NCBI RefSeq assembly: GCF_001021065.1
Contig: NZ_CP011546.1
Coordinates: 2,046,001 to 2,110,000 of the forward strand
Source of the DNA: Corynebacterium uterequi
Lineage (GTDB): Bacteria > Actinomycetota > Actinomycetes > Mycobacteriales > Mycobacteriaceae
DNA length: 64,000 bases
Reading direction: 5' to 3'
The translations under genes and the position numbers were made by a program. The notes under the pieces are model-generated. The model had not been told where the DNA came from. It was given only the letters and a program-made list of their open reading frames with translations, and did no database searches. Positions 48,534 to 57,115 of this stretch are shown piece by piece (the stretch's first letter is position 1; each line of letters opens with the position of its first letter).

Positions 48534-48576
48534 CGAGTGCGTTTTTCGTTGTCCACGCGTGGCGGCCATCACGAGG

Positions 48577-49395
48577 CTAGCGGGCGTCGAGTACCGGCAA
48601 CGCTGCGCGGGTCTCGGCTACGAGGTCCGCACTGACGTCGGCGTAGATGATGGTCGGTTCGGCGCCGGCCTCGGCGCGGACAGCCCCGGTGGGGTCGACG
48701 ATCATGGAGTGCCCGATCCCCGTCGGCCCGGTGTCTTCCTTATCGCCCGCGTGGGCGGAAGTGCCCAGACGGGCTTGATCCGCGGCGACGACGTAGCTGA
48801 CCGAATCCAGCGCCCGCGCGGTGACGAGGGTCCGCCAGGCGTCGAGCTTGCCGGGCCCGCCCGCCCAACTGGCTGGCAGCACCATGACCTCGGCGCCGGC
48901 GCGCGCGAGCCGAACGAAGTGCTCGGGAAAGCGCACGTCGTAGCAGATCGCTAGGCCGAGTTTGAGCCCGTCGACGTCGACGATGACGTCGTCGCACCCC
49001 GGCCGGACGGTGTCGGACTCCCGGTAGGAAAACGCGTCGTAGGTGTGGATTTTTCGGTAGGCCAGGTGGTGGCCGCGGCCCGTAATGAGCGCGGCGTTAT
49101 CCACTCGGTTGATGCGCTTGCCGTCGCGTTCGACGGTGTCCGCCGGCAGGAACATCCCGGCGACGATGAGGACGCCCAGTTCCTCGGCGAGCTCGCGCAA
49201 CCCGGTGGCGAAGGGCCCGTCGAGGCCTTGCGCCTGGGTATCGAGCCGGCCTGTACCGAACGCCTGGCTGGAGGCCTCGGGCGCGACGACGACGTCCGCC
49301 CCCGCGTCGGCCGCCTCCCGGACAAGTTCGCCTAGGCGGCGGGCGTTGTCCTCAGTATCAGATCCTGACGTCCATTGCACGGCTGCGAACTTCAT
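48577..49395 (-). CDS. Nitrilase-superfamily amidohydrolase
   Basis: 272 residues with the full Glu-Lys-Cys triad: Glu40 (VVVAPEASSQ), Lys115 (YRKIHTYD) and Cys151 (AICYDVRFPE). The family hydrolyses C-N bonds; the bacterial branch includes omega-amidases and deaminated-glutathione amidases, but the substrate cannot be told. Minus-strand TAGACT lies 6 nt before the ATG, so it is probably leaderless. Confidence 0.92.
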   Translation of the reverse strand: MKFAAVQWTSGSDTEDNARRLGELVREAADAGADVVVAPEASSQAFGTGRLDTQAQGLDGPFATGLRELAEELGVLIVAGMFLPADTVERDGKRINRVDNAALITGRGHHLAYRKIHTYDAFSYRESDTVRPGCDDVIVDVDGLKLGLAICYDVRFPEHFVRLARAGAEVMVLPASWAGGPGKLDAWRTLVTARALDSVSYVVAADQARLGTSAHAGDKEDTGPTGIGHSMIVDPTGAVRAEAGAEPTIIYADVSADLVAETRAALPVLDAR

Positions 49396-49401
49396 GGGGC
49401 A

Positions 49402-49407
49402 AGTCTA
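49402..49407 (-). promoter_or_regulatory. -10 element of the nitrilase gene (leaderless)
   Basis: Minus-strand TAGACT, 6 nt before the ATG at 49395. Confidence 0.5.
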
Positions 49408-49486
49408 TGTGGATAACTGGTCGTTCTCCACAGCCCGTCGCCGCTGGTTGAGCGCACAGCTGCGGCCGCGTGCCAGGCTCACTGGC

Positions 49487-49750
49487 ATGACGCTGCTTCG
49501 CTTCTCAGACACCACCATCCTGCGCTCCCGTCTGGCCATCGACCGTAACCGTTTCTCCGCCAGCCCCGCCACTACCCTCGACGCCCCGGCCACCTCCGCC
49601 GCTCTCACGCAGGCCCGAGCGCTGTGGGACGACCACGTGCGGGGCTACGCCGGTTCCGCGTCCACCCTGCTCACCGACCTCCACACCGTGCTCACCCGCG
49701 CCCACGACGTCGACGACGCCCTCGCCGCCGCGTTAAAGGGGGCGTTATGA
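49487..49750 (+). CDS. Small helical partner of the DUF1023 hydrolase
   Basis: 87 residues, mostly helical by composition (TSAALTQARALWDDHVRGYA, LLTDLHTVLTRAHDVDDALA). The size and Trp-containing centre recall WXG100-like proteins, but no canonical WxG is present. Its stop overlaps the next ATG by 4 bp (ATGA), so both are made together. Possibly a secretion partner or folding partner of the hydrolase; this is inference. Confidence 0.6.
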   Translation: MTLLRFSDTTILRSRLAIDRNRFSASPATTLDAPATSAALTQARALWDDHVRGYAGSASTLLTDLHTVLTRAHDVDDALAAALKGAL

Positions 49751-50928
49751 GCGTGGCCCTCGACCCACAGCAGCTCCGCGCCGCGGCCGAGGCCCTAAGG
49801 CTGTACGGCGCCGCGCTGCGCCGGGAGCGCGACGCCGCCGAGGAGGAGCTCGCCGCCGTCCTCATCGACGCCTCCGGCCCGGCCATTGACGCGTTCCGGC
49901 ACACGTTTGCGGACCACGAGCGCCTCCTCGACGACCTCATGGAGCAGGTGGATCGCGTCCGCGACACCCTGGAAAAGGTCATCCCCCTCGCCGACTGGCT
50001 CACCTCCATCATCCAATGGCTCCAGCCCATAGCCGACTTCGACCCCGTCGCCCGGGAGGCAGCTCGCGCCTTCGCCTTCCTGGGCGAACGCCTCGATAAG
50101 GCATGCGCCGACGAGATCCTCCGACAGTGCACCCCTGCCCTGGGCCCACCTCGCACAACGCTCGGCGAACAGTCCGGGGCAACGCTCGACGACATCTACG
50201 CCGCCAACACCGTCGACCTGTCCGCAGACCTTGCCGGACTGCTCGACCGCCACCCAGACCTACACCTGCTTGAGGTTTACGACGGCGGGTTCGTCGGCGT
50301 CGTCGGCGACCTGGAATCGGCCGATACGGTGACCACGTTCATCGCCGGCGTCGGCTCCGCCAAACCGCAGGATTGGGACGGCCACGTGAACAAGACCCGG
50401 GACCTTTCGCATGCCCTCGGCCCGCGTTCAGCCGGCGTCGTGTGGTTGGGCTACCGTGCCCCGAAGACGGTGTTGTGGGGAATGCAGCGCGAACCCGCCA
50501 AGGTGGGCGGGCACGAGCTGGCGCGGTTCCAGCGCGAGCTGGCCGACCGCTACCCGGAGCAGCGACGGATCGTCGTCGGGCACAGCTACGGCACGGACGT
50601 GGCCAGCCGGGCAGCGCTTTCTGGACTGTATGCCGACGACCTCGTACTCATCGGGTCCCCGGGAGTGCCAGCAAAGGATGTGACGGAGTTTCGTTTGTAC
50701 TCGGACGCACCCCGAGTGCATGCAGTCACCTCTGAAGGCGACGCGATCGGGCTGGCCACCAGCAGGCACGGCGGGGCCCAGGGCGTGGATCCAGCCTCGG
50801 CTGAGTTCGGGGCGCTGGTCTGGGACACACCCTACGACGGCGACCACTCCGATTACTTCTACTCCGAGGAGTTCCGCGCTGCGTACCGGGACCACCTCCT
50901 GCGTCGCGAGGGGGTGGGAGCCAACTAA
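49747..50928 (+). CDS. DUF1023 alpha/beta-hydrolase with WXG100-like N-terminal helices
   Basis: 393 residues. The first ~130 residues are long amphipathic helices (LRAAAEALRLYGAALRRERD ... LMEQVDRVRDTLEKVIPLAD). The C-terminal part is the DUF1023 hydrolase: VVWLGYRAPKTVLWG and nucleophile elbow VVGHSYGT (Ser280), with DHSDYF near the end as likely His supplier. In actinobacteria DUF1023 domains often follow WXG100-like domains, in proteins linked to type VII secretion; no ESX genes are visible here. Substrate unknown. Confidence 0.78.
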   Translation: MSVALDPQQLRAAAEALRLYGAALRRERDAAEEELAAVLIDASGPAIDAFRHTFADHERLLDDLMEQVDRVRDTLEKVIPLADWLTSIIQWLQPIADFDPVAREAARAFAFLGERLDKACADEILRQCTPALGPPRTTLGEQSGATLDDIYAANTVDLSADLAGLLDRHPDLHLLEVYDGGFVGVVGDLESADTVTTFIAGVGSAKPQDWDGHVNKTRDLSHALGPRSAGVVWLGYRAPKTVLWGMQREPAKVGGHELARFQRELADRYPEQRRIVVGHSYGTDVASRAALSGLYADDLVLIGSPGVPAKDVTEFRLYSDAPRVHAVTSEGDAIGLATSRHGGAQGVDPASAEFGALVWDTPYDGDHSDYFYSEEFRAAYRDHLLRREGVGAN

Positions 50929-50938
50929 AAGCCCGTTG

Positions 50939-50948
50939 TTAGCGCTAT
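50939..50948. promoter_or_regulatory. Candidate fucose-regulator operator before fucA
   Basis: TTAGCGCTAT, with a perfect 8-bp palindrome TAGCGCTA at 50940-50947. It resembles LacI-family operators and shares TTAGCGC with the site before fucI. A second palindrome AGCGGC-AA-GCCGCT lies at about 51006-51019. Confidence 0.5.
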
Positions 50949-51062
50949 CCTAAGACCGAAAGGTGGAGGGAAGCGTCCAGCAACGGCCCTCCGTCTAGAC
51001 CAATGGAGCGGCAAGCCGCTTAACCCTACCAAGTCAATTTCCCACCTAACAGGAGGTATGCC

Positions 51063-51713
51063 ATGCTTCTAGCCGAGGAGCGTGCCCTAATCGCAGAGTA
51101 CTGTCAGCATTTCGCATCCGATGGACTCGTCGTCGGTACAGCCGGAAACATCTCTATCAGAGTCGACGATTTGGTAGCGCTCACACCAACGGGGCTCCCC
51201 TACGTCGGCATTCGTCCGGAGGACATCTGCGTCGTCAAGATGGATACCGGCGAACTCGTCGAGGGGGACTACCAGCCAACGAGCGAAATCCATCTCCACC
51301 TTCAAGCCCTGGAGACTACAGGTCTGAACTCGGTAGTCCACACCCATTCGACGCATGCCACTGCGGTGGCCAGCATGGAGGGAGTCACCGAACTACCCAC
51401 GATCCACTACGCAACCGCCCCGATGGGAGGAGCCCTGCCCGTCACCGAATACGCCCGTTATGGCAGCCAGCTTTTGGCTGACCGCGTCGAGGAAGCACTC
51501 AGGAACCACACCGGCTGCCTCCTCGGCAACCACGGTTCCGTTGCCGCAGGTAAAGACCTTGCGGAAGCCTACACCAAGGCACTCACCATTGAATGGACGG
51601 CACAAGTCTGGCTCCTCGCCAGGTCCGCCGGGACCCCTCGCTTGCTCACCTCAGAGCAGGTTGCGGACTGCCGGAGCGCCATGGCTACCTACGGCCAGCC
51701 CGTAAAGGCCTAG
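51063..51713 (+). CDS. fucA: L-fuculose-1-phosphate aldolase
   Basis: 216-residue class II aldolase/adducin-family protein, the size of E. coli FucA. Zinc and catalytic residues are all present: Glu75 (TSEIHLHL), His93 and His95 (HTHSTH) and His157 (GNHGSV). It cleaves L-fuculose-1-phosphate to DHAP and L-lactaldehyde. AGGAGG lies 6 nt before the ATG. A strong terminator follows, so fucA is probably a separate unit from fucIKPU. Confidence 0.93.
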   Translation: MLLAEERALIAEYCQHFASDGLVVGTAGNISIRVDDLVALTPTGLPYVGIRPEDICVVKMDTGELVEGDYQPTSEIHLHLQALETTGLNSVVHTHSTHATAVASMEGVTELPTIHYATAPMGGALPVTEYARYGSQLLADRVEEALRNHTGCLLGNHGSVAAGKDLAEAYTKALTIEWTAQVWLLARSAGTPRLLTSEQVADCRSAMATYGQPVKA

Positions 51714-51732
51714 CGCCCCCTTGACGAGCGGA

Positions 51733-51766
51733 TCGCCAGCTCCCATTAGGGAGCTGGCGATTTTTT
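51733..51766 (+). terminator. Intrinsic terminator of fucA
   Basis: Perfect 12-bp stem TCGCCAGCTCCC / GGGAGCTGGCGA (51733-51744, 51749-51760), loop ATTA, then six T (51761-51766). Confidence 0.92.
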
Positions 51767-52078
51767 GAGCCATACGGACGCTAACGATCTTCTCCATTCC
51801 CGCTCAACCCCCCAAATGGGTGGATTGACTACACCCTCCAGCGAGGTCTCCTAGATCCAGCAACCGCCAGCTGTCGCCGCGACCAGGACTTTTCATTCGC
51901 CGCCAGTTTCACAGACCCCGAACCGGCCACGCAGCACCCAAAGATGGCTTAACCTACGTGTTAGCGCAAACATTCAGTGCCGCTGGATCAAAAGCAAGAC
52001 TCCTACCACGAGTTAAGAATTGTTAGCGGTCACCAGGCTTTGCCCCAGACACCACTTCTCTGAGCCAAGGAGCACCTC
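51767..52078 (+). promoter_or_regulatory. Promoter region of fucIKPU
   Basis: 312 bp between the fucA terminator and fucI, with lower GC than the genes. It holds the TTAGCGCAAA candidate operator, a further TTAGCG half-like site near 52023, and AAGGAG 6 nt before fucI. I cannot place the -10 with confidence. Confidence 0.55.
51961..51970. promoter_or_regulatory. Candidate fucose-regulator operator before fucI
   Basis: TTAGCGCAAA, close to the LacI-type palindrome TTWGCGCWAA, sharing TTAGCGC with the site before fucA. Confidence 0.5.
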
Positions 52079-53851
52079 ATGGCTAACCATCCGAAGATCG
52101 CGATCCGACCCATCATCGACGGGCGTCGCCGCGGCGTCCGCGAGTCCCTGGAAGACAAGACCATGGACATGGCTCGCGTGGCGGCGGACCTCATTTCCTC
52201 GCAGCTGCGTTACGCAGATGGCGAACCGGTCGAGGTAATCGTCGCCTCCGAAACCATCGGCCGCGCCGGCGAAGCTGCCCGCGTTGCCGAAGAGTTCTCC
52301 ACCGAGAACATCTGCGCCGAGCTCACAGTGACTCCCTGCTGGGACTACGTCACTGAAGTCATCGACATGAACCCGCGCATCCAGCACGCTGTGTGGGGCA
52401 TCAATGGCACCGAGCGCCCTGGCGCGGTCACCCTTGCCGCGGCAATGAGCGCCTACGCACAGTTCGGCGTCCCCGCTTTCGGAATGTATGGCTACGACGT
52501 CAAGGACGCTGATGACGAAGAGATCCCTGCCGAGGTGCGAGAGCAGATCCTGCGTTACGCCCGCGCAGCCGTTGCTATCGGCCAGCTTAAGGGCAAGAAC
52601 TATCTGCAGATGGGGTCGCAATGCATGGGCATCGCCGGCTCTATGGTTGACCGTGGCTTCTTCAAGAACTACCTCGGTCTCGGCGTGGAATCCGTGGATA
52701 TGATCGAGATCGACCGTCGAATCGCCCTCGGCATCTTTGATCCGAAGACCTACGACACCGCCCGCGAATGGGTCCGCAGAAACCTGGTGCAGGGCGAGGA
52801 CATCGTCAACCTGGAGGAGGACTTCCTCAGCCCGGAACAGACTGAGCAGCAGTGGGACTACGTCACCAAGATGCTCATCATCGCCGAGGACCTGCTCCAC
52901 GGCAATCCAGTCCTAGCCGAGCTCGGCTTCCCCGAGGAGGCTGCTGGCCACAACGCGATCGTCGGCGGATTCCAGGGCCAGCGCCAGTGGACGGACTACA
53001 AGCCGAATGCCGACCTCATGGAGACCTTCCTCAACACCACTTTCGACTGGCGAGGACCGCGACAGACCACCACATTCGCCACAGAGAATGACACTCTCAA
53101 TGGCGCCACCATGTTGCTGGGCCATCTCCTCACCAACAAGTCGCAAATGTTCTCCGATGTGCGTACATACTGGTCTCCGGCCGCCGTCAAGCGCGTCACT
53201 GGGCACGTACTCGACGGAATTGCTGCCGACGGCTTCCTGGACTTGCGCAACTCGGGCGCAACGACGCTCGACGCTACCGGCGCCATGACCGACGCCGAGG
53301 GCAACCCCGTCTTCAAGGAATTCTGGAACGTCACCGAGGACGATCAGGCGGCAGCCCTAGCCGCCACCACCTTCCACCCGGCCAACAAACCCTATTTCCG
53401 CGGCGGTGGATTCTCTACTCACTTCGCCACTCGCGGCGGAATGCCTGTCACCATGGCTCGAATCAACCTGCTTGCCGGTATCGGCCCGGTCCTACAGATT
53501 GCGGAAGGGTGGACCGTCGAACTACCCGATGAGGCACGAAGCATCATCGAAAAGCGGACGGATCCTGCATGGCCGACCACGTTCTTCGCTCCGCGCCTCA
53601 CCGGCGAAGGTGCCTTCACCTCAACTTACGAGGTGATGAACCATTGGGGCGCCAACCACGGAGCGATCGGCTTCGGGCACTACGGCGCGGACCTCATCAC
53701 CCTCGCATCGATGCTGCGTATCCCAGTCAACATGCACAACGTCGACGGCACTGACGTCTTCCGCCCACGTAACTGGGCGTTCTTCGGCACCGGCGATGTC
53801 GAAGCTGCTGACTTCCGTGCTTGCGCCACCTACGGTCCCTTCTTCAAGTAA
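52079..53851 (+). CDS. fucI: L-fucose isomerase
   Basis: 590 residues, the same length class as E. coli FucI (591). It begins HPKIAIRPIIDGRRRGVRES, with VWGINGTERPGAVTLAAAMS, YLQMGSQCMGIAGSMVDRGF, DMIEIDRRI and TTFATENDTLNGATMLLGHL (metal-binding Glu/Asp region), and NHWGANHGAIGFGHYGADLI near the end. It converts L-fucose to L-fuculose with Mn2+; related isomerases also act on D-arabinose. First gene of the fucIKPU unit. Confidence 0.96.
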   Translation: MANHPKIAIRPIIDGRRRGVRESLEDKTMDMARVAADLISSQLRYADGEPVEVIVASETIGRAGEAARVAEEFSTENICAELTVTPCWDYVTEVIDMNPRIQHAVWGINGTERPGAVTLAAAMSAYAQFGVPAFGMYGYDVKDADDEEIPAEVREQILRYARAAVAIGQLKGKNYLQMGSQCMGIAGSMVDRGFFKNYLGLGVESVDMIEIDRRIALGIFDPKTYDTAREWVRRNLVQGEDIVNLEEDFLSPEQTEQQWDYVTKMLIIAEDLLHGNPVLAELGFPEEAAGHNAIVGGFQGQRQWTDYKPNADLMETFLNTTFDWRGPRQTTTFATENDTLNGATMLLGHLLTNKSQMFSDVRTYWSPAAVKRVTGHVLDGIAADGFLDLRNSGATTLDATGAMTDAEGNPVFKEFWNVTEDDQAAALAATTFHPANKPYFRGGGFSTHFATRGGMPVTMARINLLAGIGPVLQIAEGWTVELPDEARSIIEKRTDPAWPTTFFAPRLTGEGAFTSTYEVMNHWGANHGAIGFGHYGADLITLASMLRIPVNMHNVDGTDVFRPRNWAFFGTGDVEAADFRACATYGPFFK

Positions 53852-53878
53852 CCGCCGCCGATAAGGAATCCTCCCGCC

Positions 53879-55243
53879 ATGTCTATCACCTCGCTTGCCA
53901 TCGATCTGGGGTCATCCAGCGCCAAAGCGGTACTGGGCACCATCGACGATGAGGGCTTCAGCTTCAACGTCATCGACCGCTTCGAGCACTCGATCATCAA
54001 CCGGGACGGGCAGCTGTTCTGGGATATCGACGCGCTAGAAGAAGGCTGCCGTCGGGTCATAGACGATGCCCGTCGCCGCTTGGCCGCCACCGGGAAAAGC
54101 CTGGACAGCGTAGCGATAGATACATGGGGAGTGGATTACGTATGGGTCGACGACTCTGGTGCAGCCCTCAGCGCCCCACACAGCTACCGCGATCCGCGTG
54201 GTCAACGAAACGCGGCAGCTTATGCCGCCAAGGTTGGAGCTGAGAGACAGTGGCAGACTACCGGCAACCAGCTGGAATCCATCCTGACCAGTGTGCAGAT
54301 GCTCGACGAGAAGGTTCCCGCTGGTACCGCCGGTTTTCTTTTCCTACCCGATTACCTCACCCACCGCCTCGGCGGATCAGCGAACGCCGGCCGCGGCATT
54401 GCTTCCACGTCGGGACTTGTCAACGCTTCTACGGGAACGTGGGCGACTGACCTTTTCGACTCCATCGGCATCGATTCTTCCTTGGCTCCACAATTGCAAG
54501 ACGAGGCAACGATCGCTGGCTACGACGGAGATCTAGCCATAATTCGTGCTGGCAGTCACGACACCGCGTGCGCCGTCGCTGCTCTGCTTGACGCCCCGAC
54601 GGGATCAGTCTTCATCTCTGCGGGGTCGTGGTCGATCCTCGGAATGATCACTGCTGCACCTGTTCTTACTGATGCCGCTCGGACTGCCGGACTGAGCAAC
54701 GAGGCGTGCGCCGACGGCCGCAACCGGCTGCTGAAAAATGCGACCGGATTGTGGCTCACTCAGGAAGCTCGCCGGGCCTGGGCGCGCGCCGGAGAACCCT
54801 ATACCTTCGCCGAGTTAGCCGAGCTTGCGGCACACACAACTTCAACGGGGGCCATCATCGATCCCCTCGATCCCCGGCTTTCCGAGCCCGGGGACATGCC
54901 CGAGCTCATCCGTCGTCTCTGCCAAGAACAAGGTGACGTCGTGCCACGGTCTCCGGGTCAGGTGTGCCGCATCATCACCGATTCCTTGGCGGCCTCGCAT
55001 CGAACCACCATCGCCGACTTGGAATCCGTCACAGGAACGCAGGTCCACGAGATCCGCATGGTCGGCGGCGGTATTCGTGACCACGTTCTGTGCCAGGCGA
55101 CCGCTGACGCAACCGGTGTAGCGGTAGTCGCCGGCCCCATCGAAGCGTCGGCGCTCGGAAACCTCGCCGTTCAATTCTCTACCCTTGGCCACCCACTTCC
55201 GGCTGACGCCTTCACCACCACCACCTACCAGCCACAGTGCTGA
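53879..55243 (+). CDS. Deoxy-ketose kinase of the rhamnulokinase type, probable L-fuculokinase
   Basis: 454-residue FGGY kinase. N-terminal ATP motif LAIDLGSSSAKAVLG; substrate region IDTWGVDYVWVDDSG (80-94) and SYRDPRGQRN match RhaB rather than E. coli FucK. GSHDTACAVAALL and HEIRMVGGGIRDHVLCQATA form the second ATP lobe. With an isomerase, mutarotase and aldolase for fucose around it, the likely reaction is phosphorylation of L-fuculose at O-1. L-rhamnulose as alternative substrate cannot be excluded. 27 bp after fucI. Confidence 0.88.
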   Translation: MSITSLAIDLGSSSAKAVLGTIDDEGFSFNVIDRFEHSIINRDGQLFWDIDALEEGCRRVIDDARRRLAATGKSLDSVAIDTWGVDYVWVDDSGAALSAPHSYRDPRGQRNAAAYAAKVGAERQWQTTGNQLESILTSVQMLDEKVPAGTAGFLFLPDYLTHRLGGSANAGRGIASTSGLVNASTGTWATDLFDSIGIDSSLAPQLQDEATIAGYDGDLAIIRAGSHDTACAVAALLDAPTGSVFISAGSWSILGMITAAPVLTDAARTAGLSNEACADGRNRLLKNATGLWLTQEARRAWARAGEPYTFAELAELAAHTTSTGAIIDPLDPRLSEPGDMPELIRRLCQEQGDVVPRSPGQVCRIITDSLAASHRTTIADLESVTGTQVHEIRMVGGGIRDHVLCQATADATGVAVVAGPIEASALGNLAVQFSTLGHPLPADAFTTTTYQPQC

Positions 55244-55270
55244 CCCCTCCTCCGCTAGAAAGGTCTTGTC

Positions 55271-56620
55271 ATGTTCTCTCACACCGGCTCCCCTCCCCCG
55301 GCATCCGTCGATACTGCGTCGCCAAAGAGATGGGTTTACCCCGGGCTGACCCCAGCGTTCGTGCTGCTCGTGTCGTGCTTCGCGGCTTGGGGCCTTGCAG
55401 GGAATATGACAGACCCACTTGTCAAAGTGTTCTCCTCAGTCTTTTCGATGTCTGCTTTCCAGTCGTCACTGGTGCAGTTCGCCTACTACGGAGCCTATTT
55501 CGCTCTGGCGATCCCCGCTGCCTTCATCAACAATCGGCTGGGATATAAGGTCGGGGTCATCATCGGCCTGGCTCTCGCGGCCTCCGGCTGTATGCTGTTC
55601 ATCCCAGCCGCGTCGGTGATGACGTACGGATTCTTCATCTTCGCCCTGTTCACCCTCGCCTCTGGGCTTTCCATCCTGGAGACCTCTGCGAACCCCTTCA
55701 TCATGGCAATGGGACCGGACACAAACGCAACCCGACGGTTGAATTTCGCCCAGGCCTTCAATCCTATTGGCTCCAATCTCGGAGTATTCTTCGCTGCCAC
55801 GTTCATCCTCCCCTTCGTCAACCCGGCGACCGCGGAACAGCGCGCAGCCTTGAGCGAAGCGGAGTTAAAGTCAATCCAGTCTTCCGAGTTGGCTGCGGTC
55901 ATGGGACCCTATGTGGCGCTCGGCGCCTTGTATATCGCCATCGCCATCGGTATTTTCCTGGTCAAGATCCCTCCACAGCCCCAGGCGGTGGAACGTACGA
56001 TTCCCCGGACCTCGAACAGTCGCCTCCTGCGCCTGCTGAAGAACAAGCGCTACTCTTTCGGCGTCATCGCCCAATACTTCAACATCGCCGCCCAGACCTG
56101 TATTTGGACTTACACCATCCACTATGTAATGCAGGTGCTACCTGTCGACGAAGGCGAAGCAGGATGGTACCTGCAGGTCAGCCTGATTTTGTTCCTCATC
56201 ACACGCTTCGGAATGGTCTGGCTAATGGGCAGGATTGATCCACGACGTCTCATGCTCTTCATGACGATGCTCGGTGTTGCCTTTGCCGCCCTCGCCGTGC
56301 TCAGCCCGAATGCCTTCGGCATCGTAGGGCTGCTCGGGATGTCAGGTTGCCTCTCCCTGCTGTTCCCGACGATTTACGGCATTGCACTCGACGGGCTAGG
56401 CGAAGACACCAAATTTGGCTCTGCTGGTCTCGTGATGGCCATCGTCGGCGGAGCGACAATGCCGATGGCCCAAGGTTGGCTCATCGATGCAACTTCCGCA
56501 TCCTTCTCGTACATCATCCCGGGCATCTGCTTCGCTCTCATCGCCCTCTATGCCGTATACACCATCAAGGCAAAGCCCATCGAATACGTCGAGGGCACCA
56601 TCGCTCGCCAGCTCTCGTAA
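55271..56620 (+). CDS. fucP: L-fucose:H+ symporter
   Basis: 449 residues, 12 membrane helices of the MFS FucP family. VSCFAAWGLAGNMTDPLVKV, QSSLVQFAYYGAYFALAIPA, GLSILETSANPFIMAMGP and RRLNFAQAFNPIGSNLGVFF are characteristic of FucP. It imports L-fucose with a proton. AAAGG 7 nt upstream of the ATG; 27 bp after the kinase gene. Confidence 0.94.
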   Translation: MFSHTGSPPPASVDTASPKRWVYPGLTPAFVLLVSCFAAWGLAGNMTDPLVKVFSSVFSMSAFQSSLVQFAYYGAYFALAIPAAFINNRLGYKVGVIIGLALAASGCMLFIPAASVMTYGFFIFALFTLASGLSILETSANPFIMAMGPDTNATRRLNFAQAFNPIGSNLGVFFAATFILPFVNPATAEQRAALSEAELKSIQSSELAAVMGPYVALGALYIAIAIGIFLVKIPPQPQAVERTIPRTSNSRLLRLLKNKRYSFGVIAQYFNIAAQTCIWTYTIHYVMQVLPVDEGEAGWYLQVSLILFLITRFGMVWLMGRIDPRRLMLFMTMLGVAFAALAVLSPNAFGIVGLLGMSGCLSLLFPTIYGIALDGLGEDTKFGSAGLVMAIVGGATMPMAQGWLIDATSASFSYIIPGICFALIALYAVYTIKAKPIEYVEGTIARQLS

Positions 56621-56631
56621 GGAAACGTCCC

Positions 56632-57060
56632 ATGCTGAAGAACATTCCCCAGAACCTCTCTCCAGACCTCCTCTATGTACTCGCTCGAATGGGCCACGGC
56701 GACGAGATAGTCATCGCCGACGGTAACTTCCCCGCAGACAGCGTCAACTCCACCGTCGTACGGGCCGACGGCCACGGTGTCCCCGCCATCATGGAGTCCA
56801 TCCTCCAGCTCATGCCGCTGGACCCCTACAGTGAGTGGCAAGTGGGGCTGATGTCCACTGTCGATGGTGACCCCACCCCCGAGATCTGGGCTACTTTCAC
56901 GGACCTTGCCGATGCCGCCTATCCAGGACACACCGTGAAGTTCTTCGAGCGCTTCGAGTTCTACGAGCGCGCGAGGACGAGCTTCGCCGTCGTCGCGACA
57001 TCGGAAACGGCATTGTATGGCAATGTAATCTTGAAGAAAGGCGTCGTTATCCCTGACTAA
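56632..57060 (+). CDS. fucU: L-fucose mutarotase
   Basis: 142 residues of the FucU/RbsD fold: SPDLLYVLARMGHGDEIVIA (with the catalytic His of GHGD), ADGNFPA and the terminal LYGNVILKKGVVIPD. It speeds conversion between alpha- and beta-L-fucose, supplying the anomer used by the isomerase. 11 bp after fucP with AAGGA 8 nt before the ATG. Confidence 0.95.
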   Translation: MLKNIPQNLSPDLLYVLARMGHGDEIVIADGNFPADSVNSTVVRADGHGVPAIMESILQLMPLDPYSEWQVGLMSTVDGDPTPEIWATFTDLADAAYPGHTVKFFERFEFYERARTSFAVVATSETALYGNVILKKGVVIPD

Positions 57061-57115
57061 TTGCACAGGGAAGCCGCCTGTTTAGCCGAAGTCGACAGGC
57101 CTGGAGAGCTTCCCC

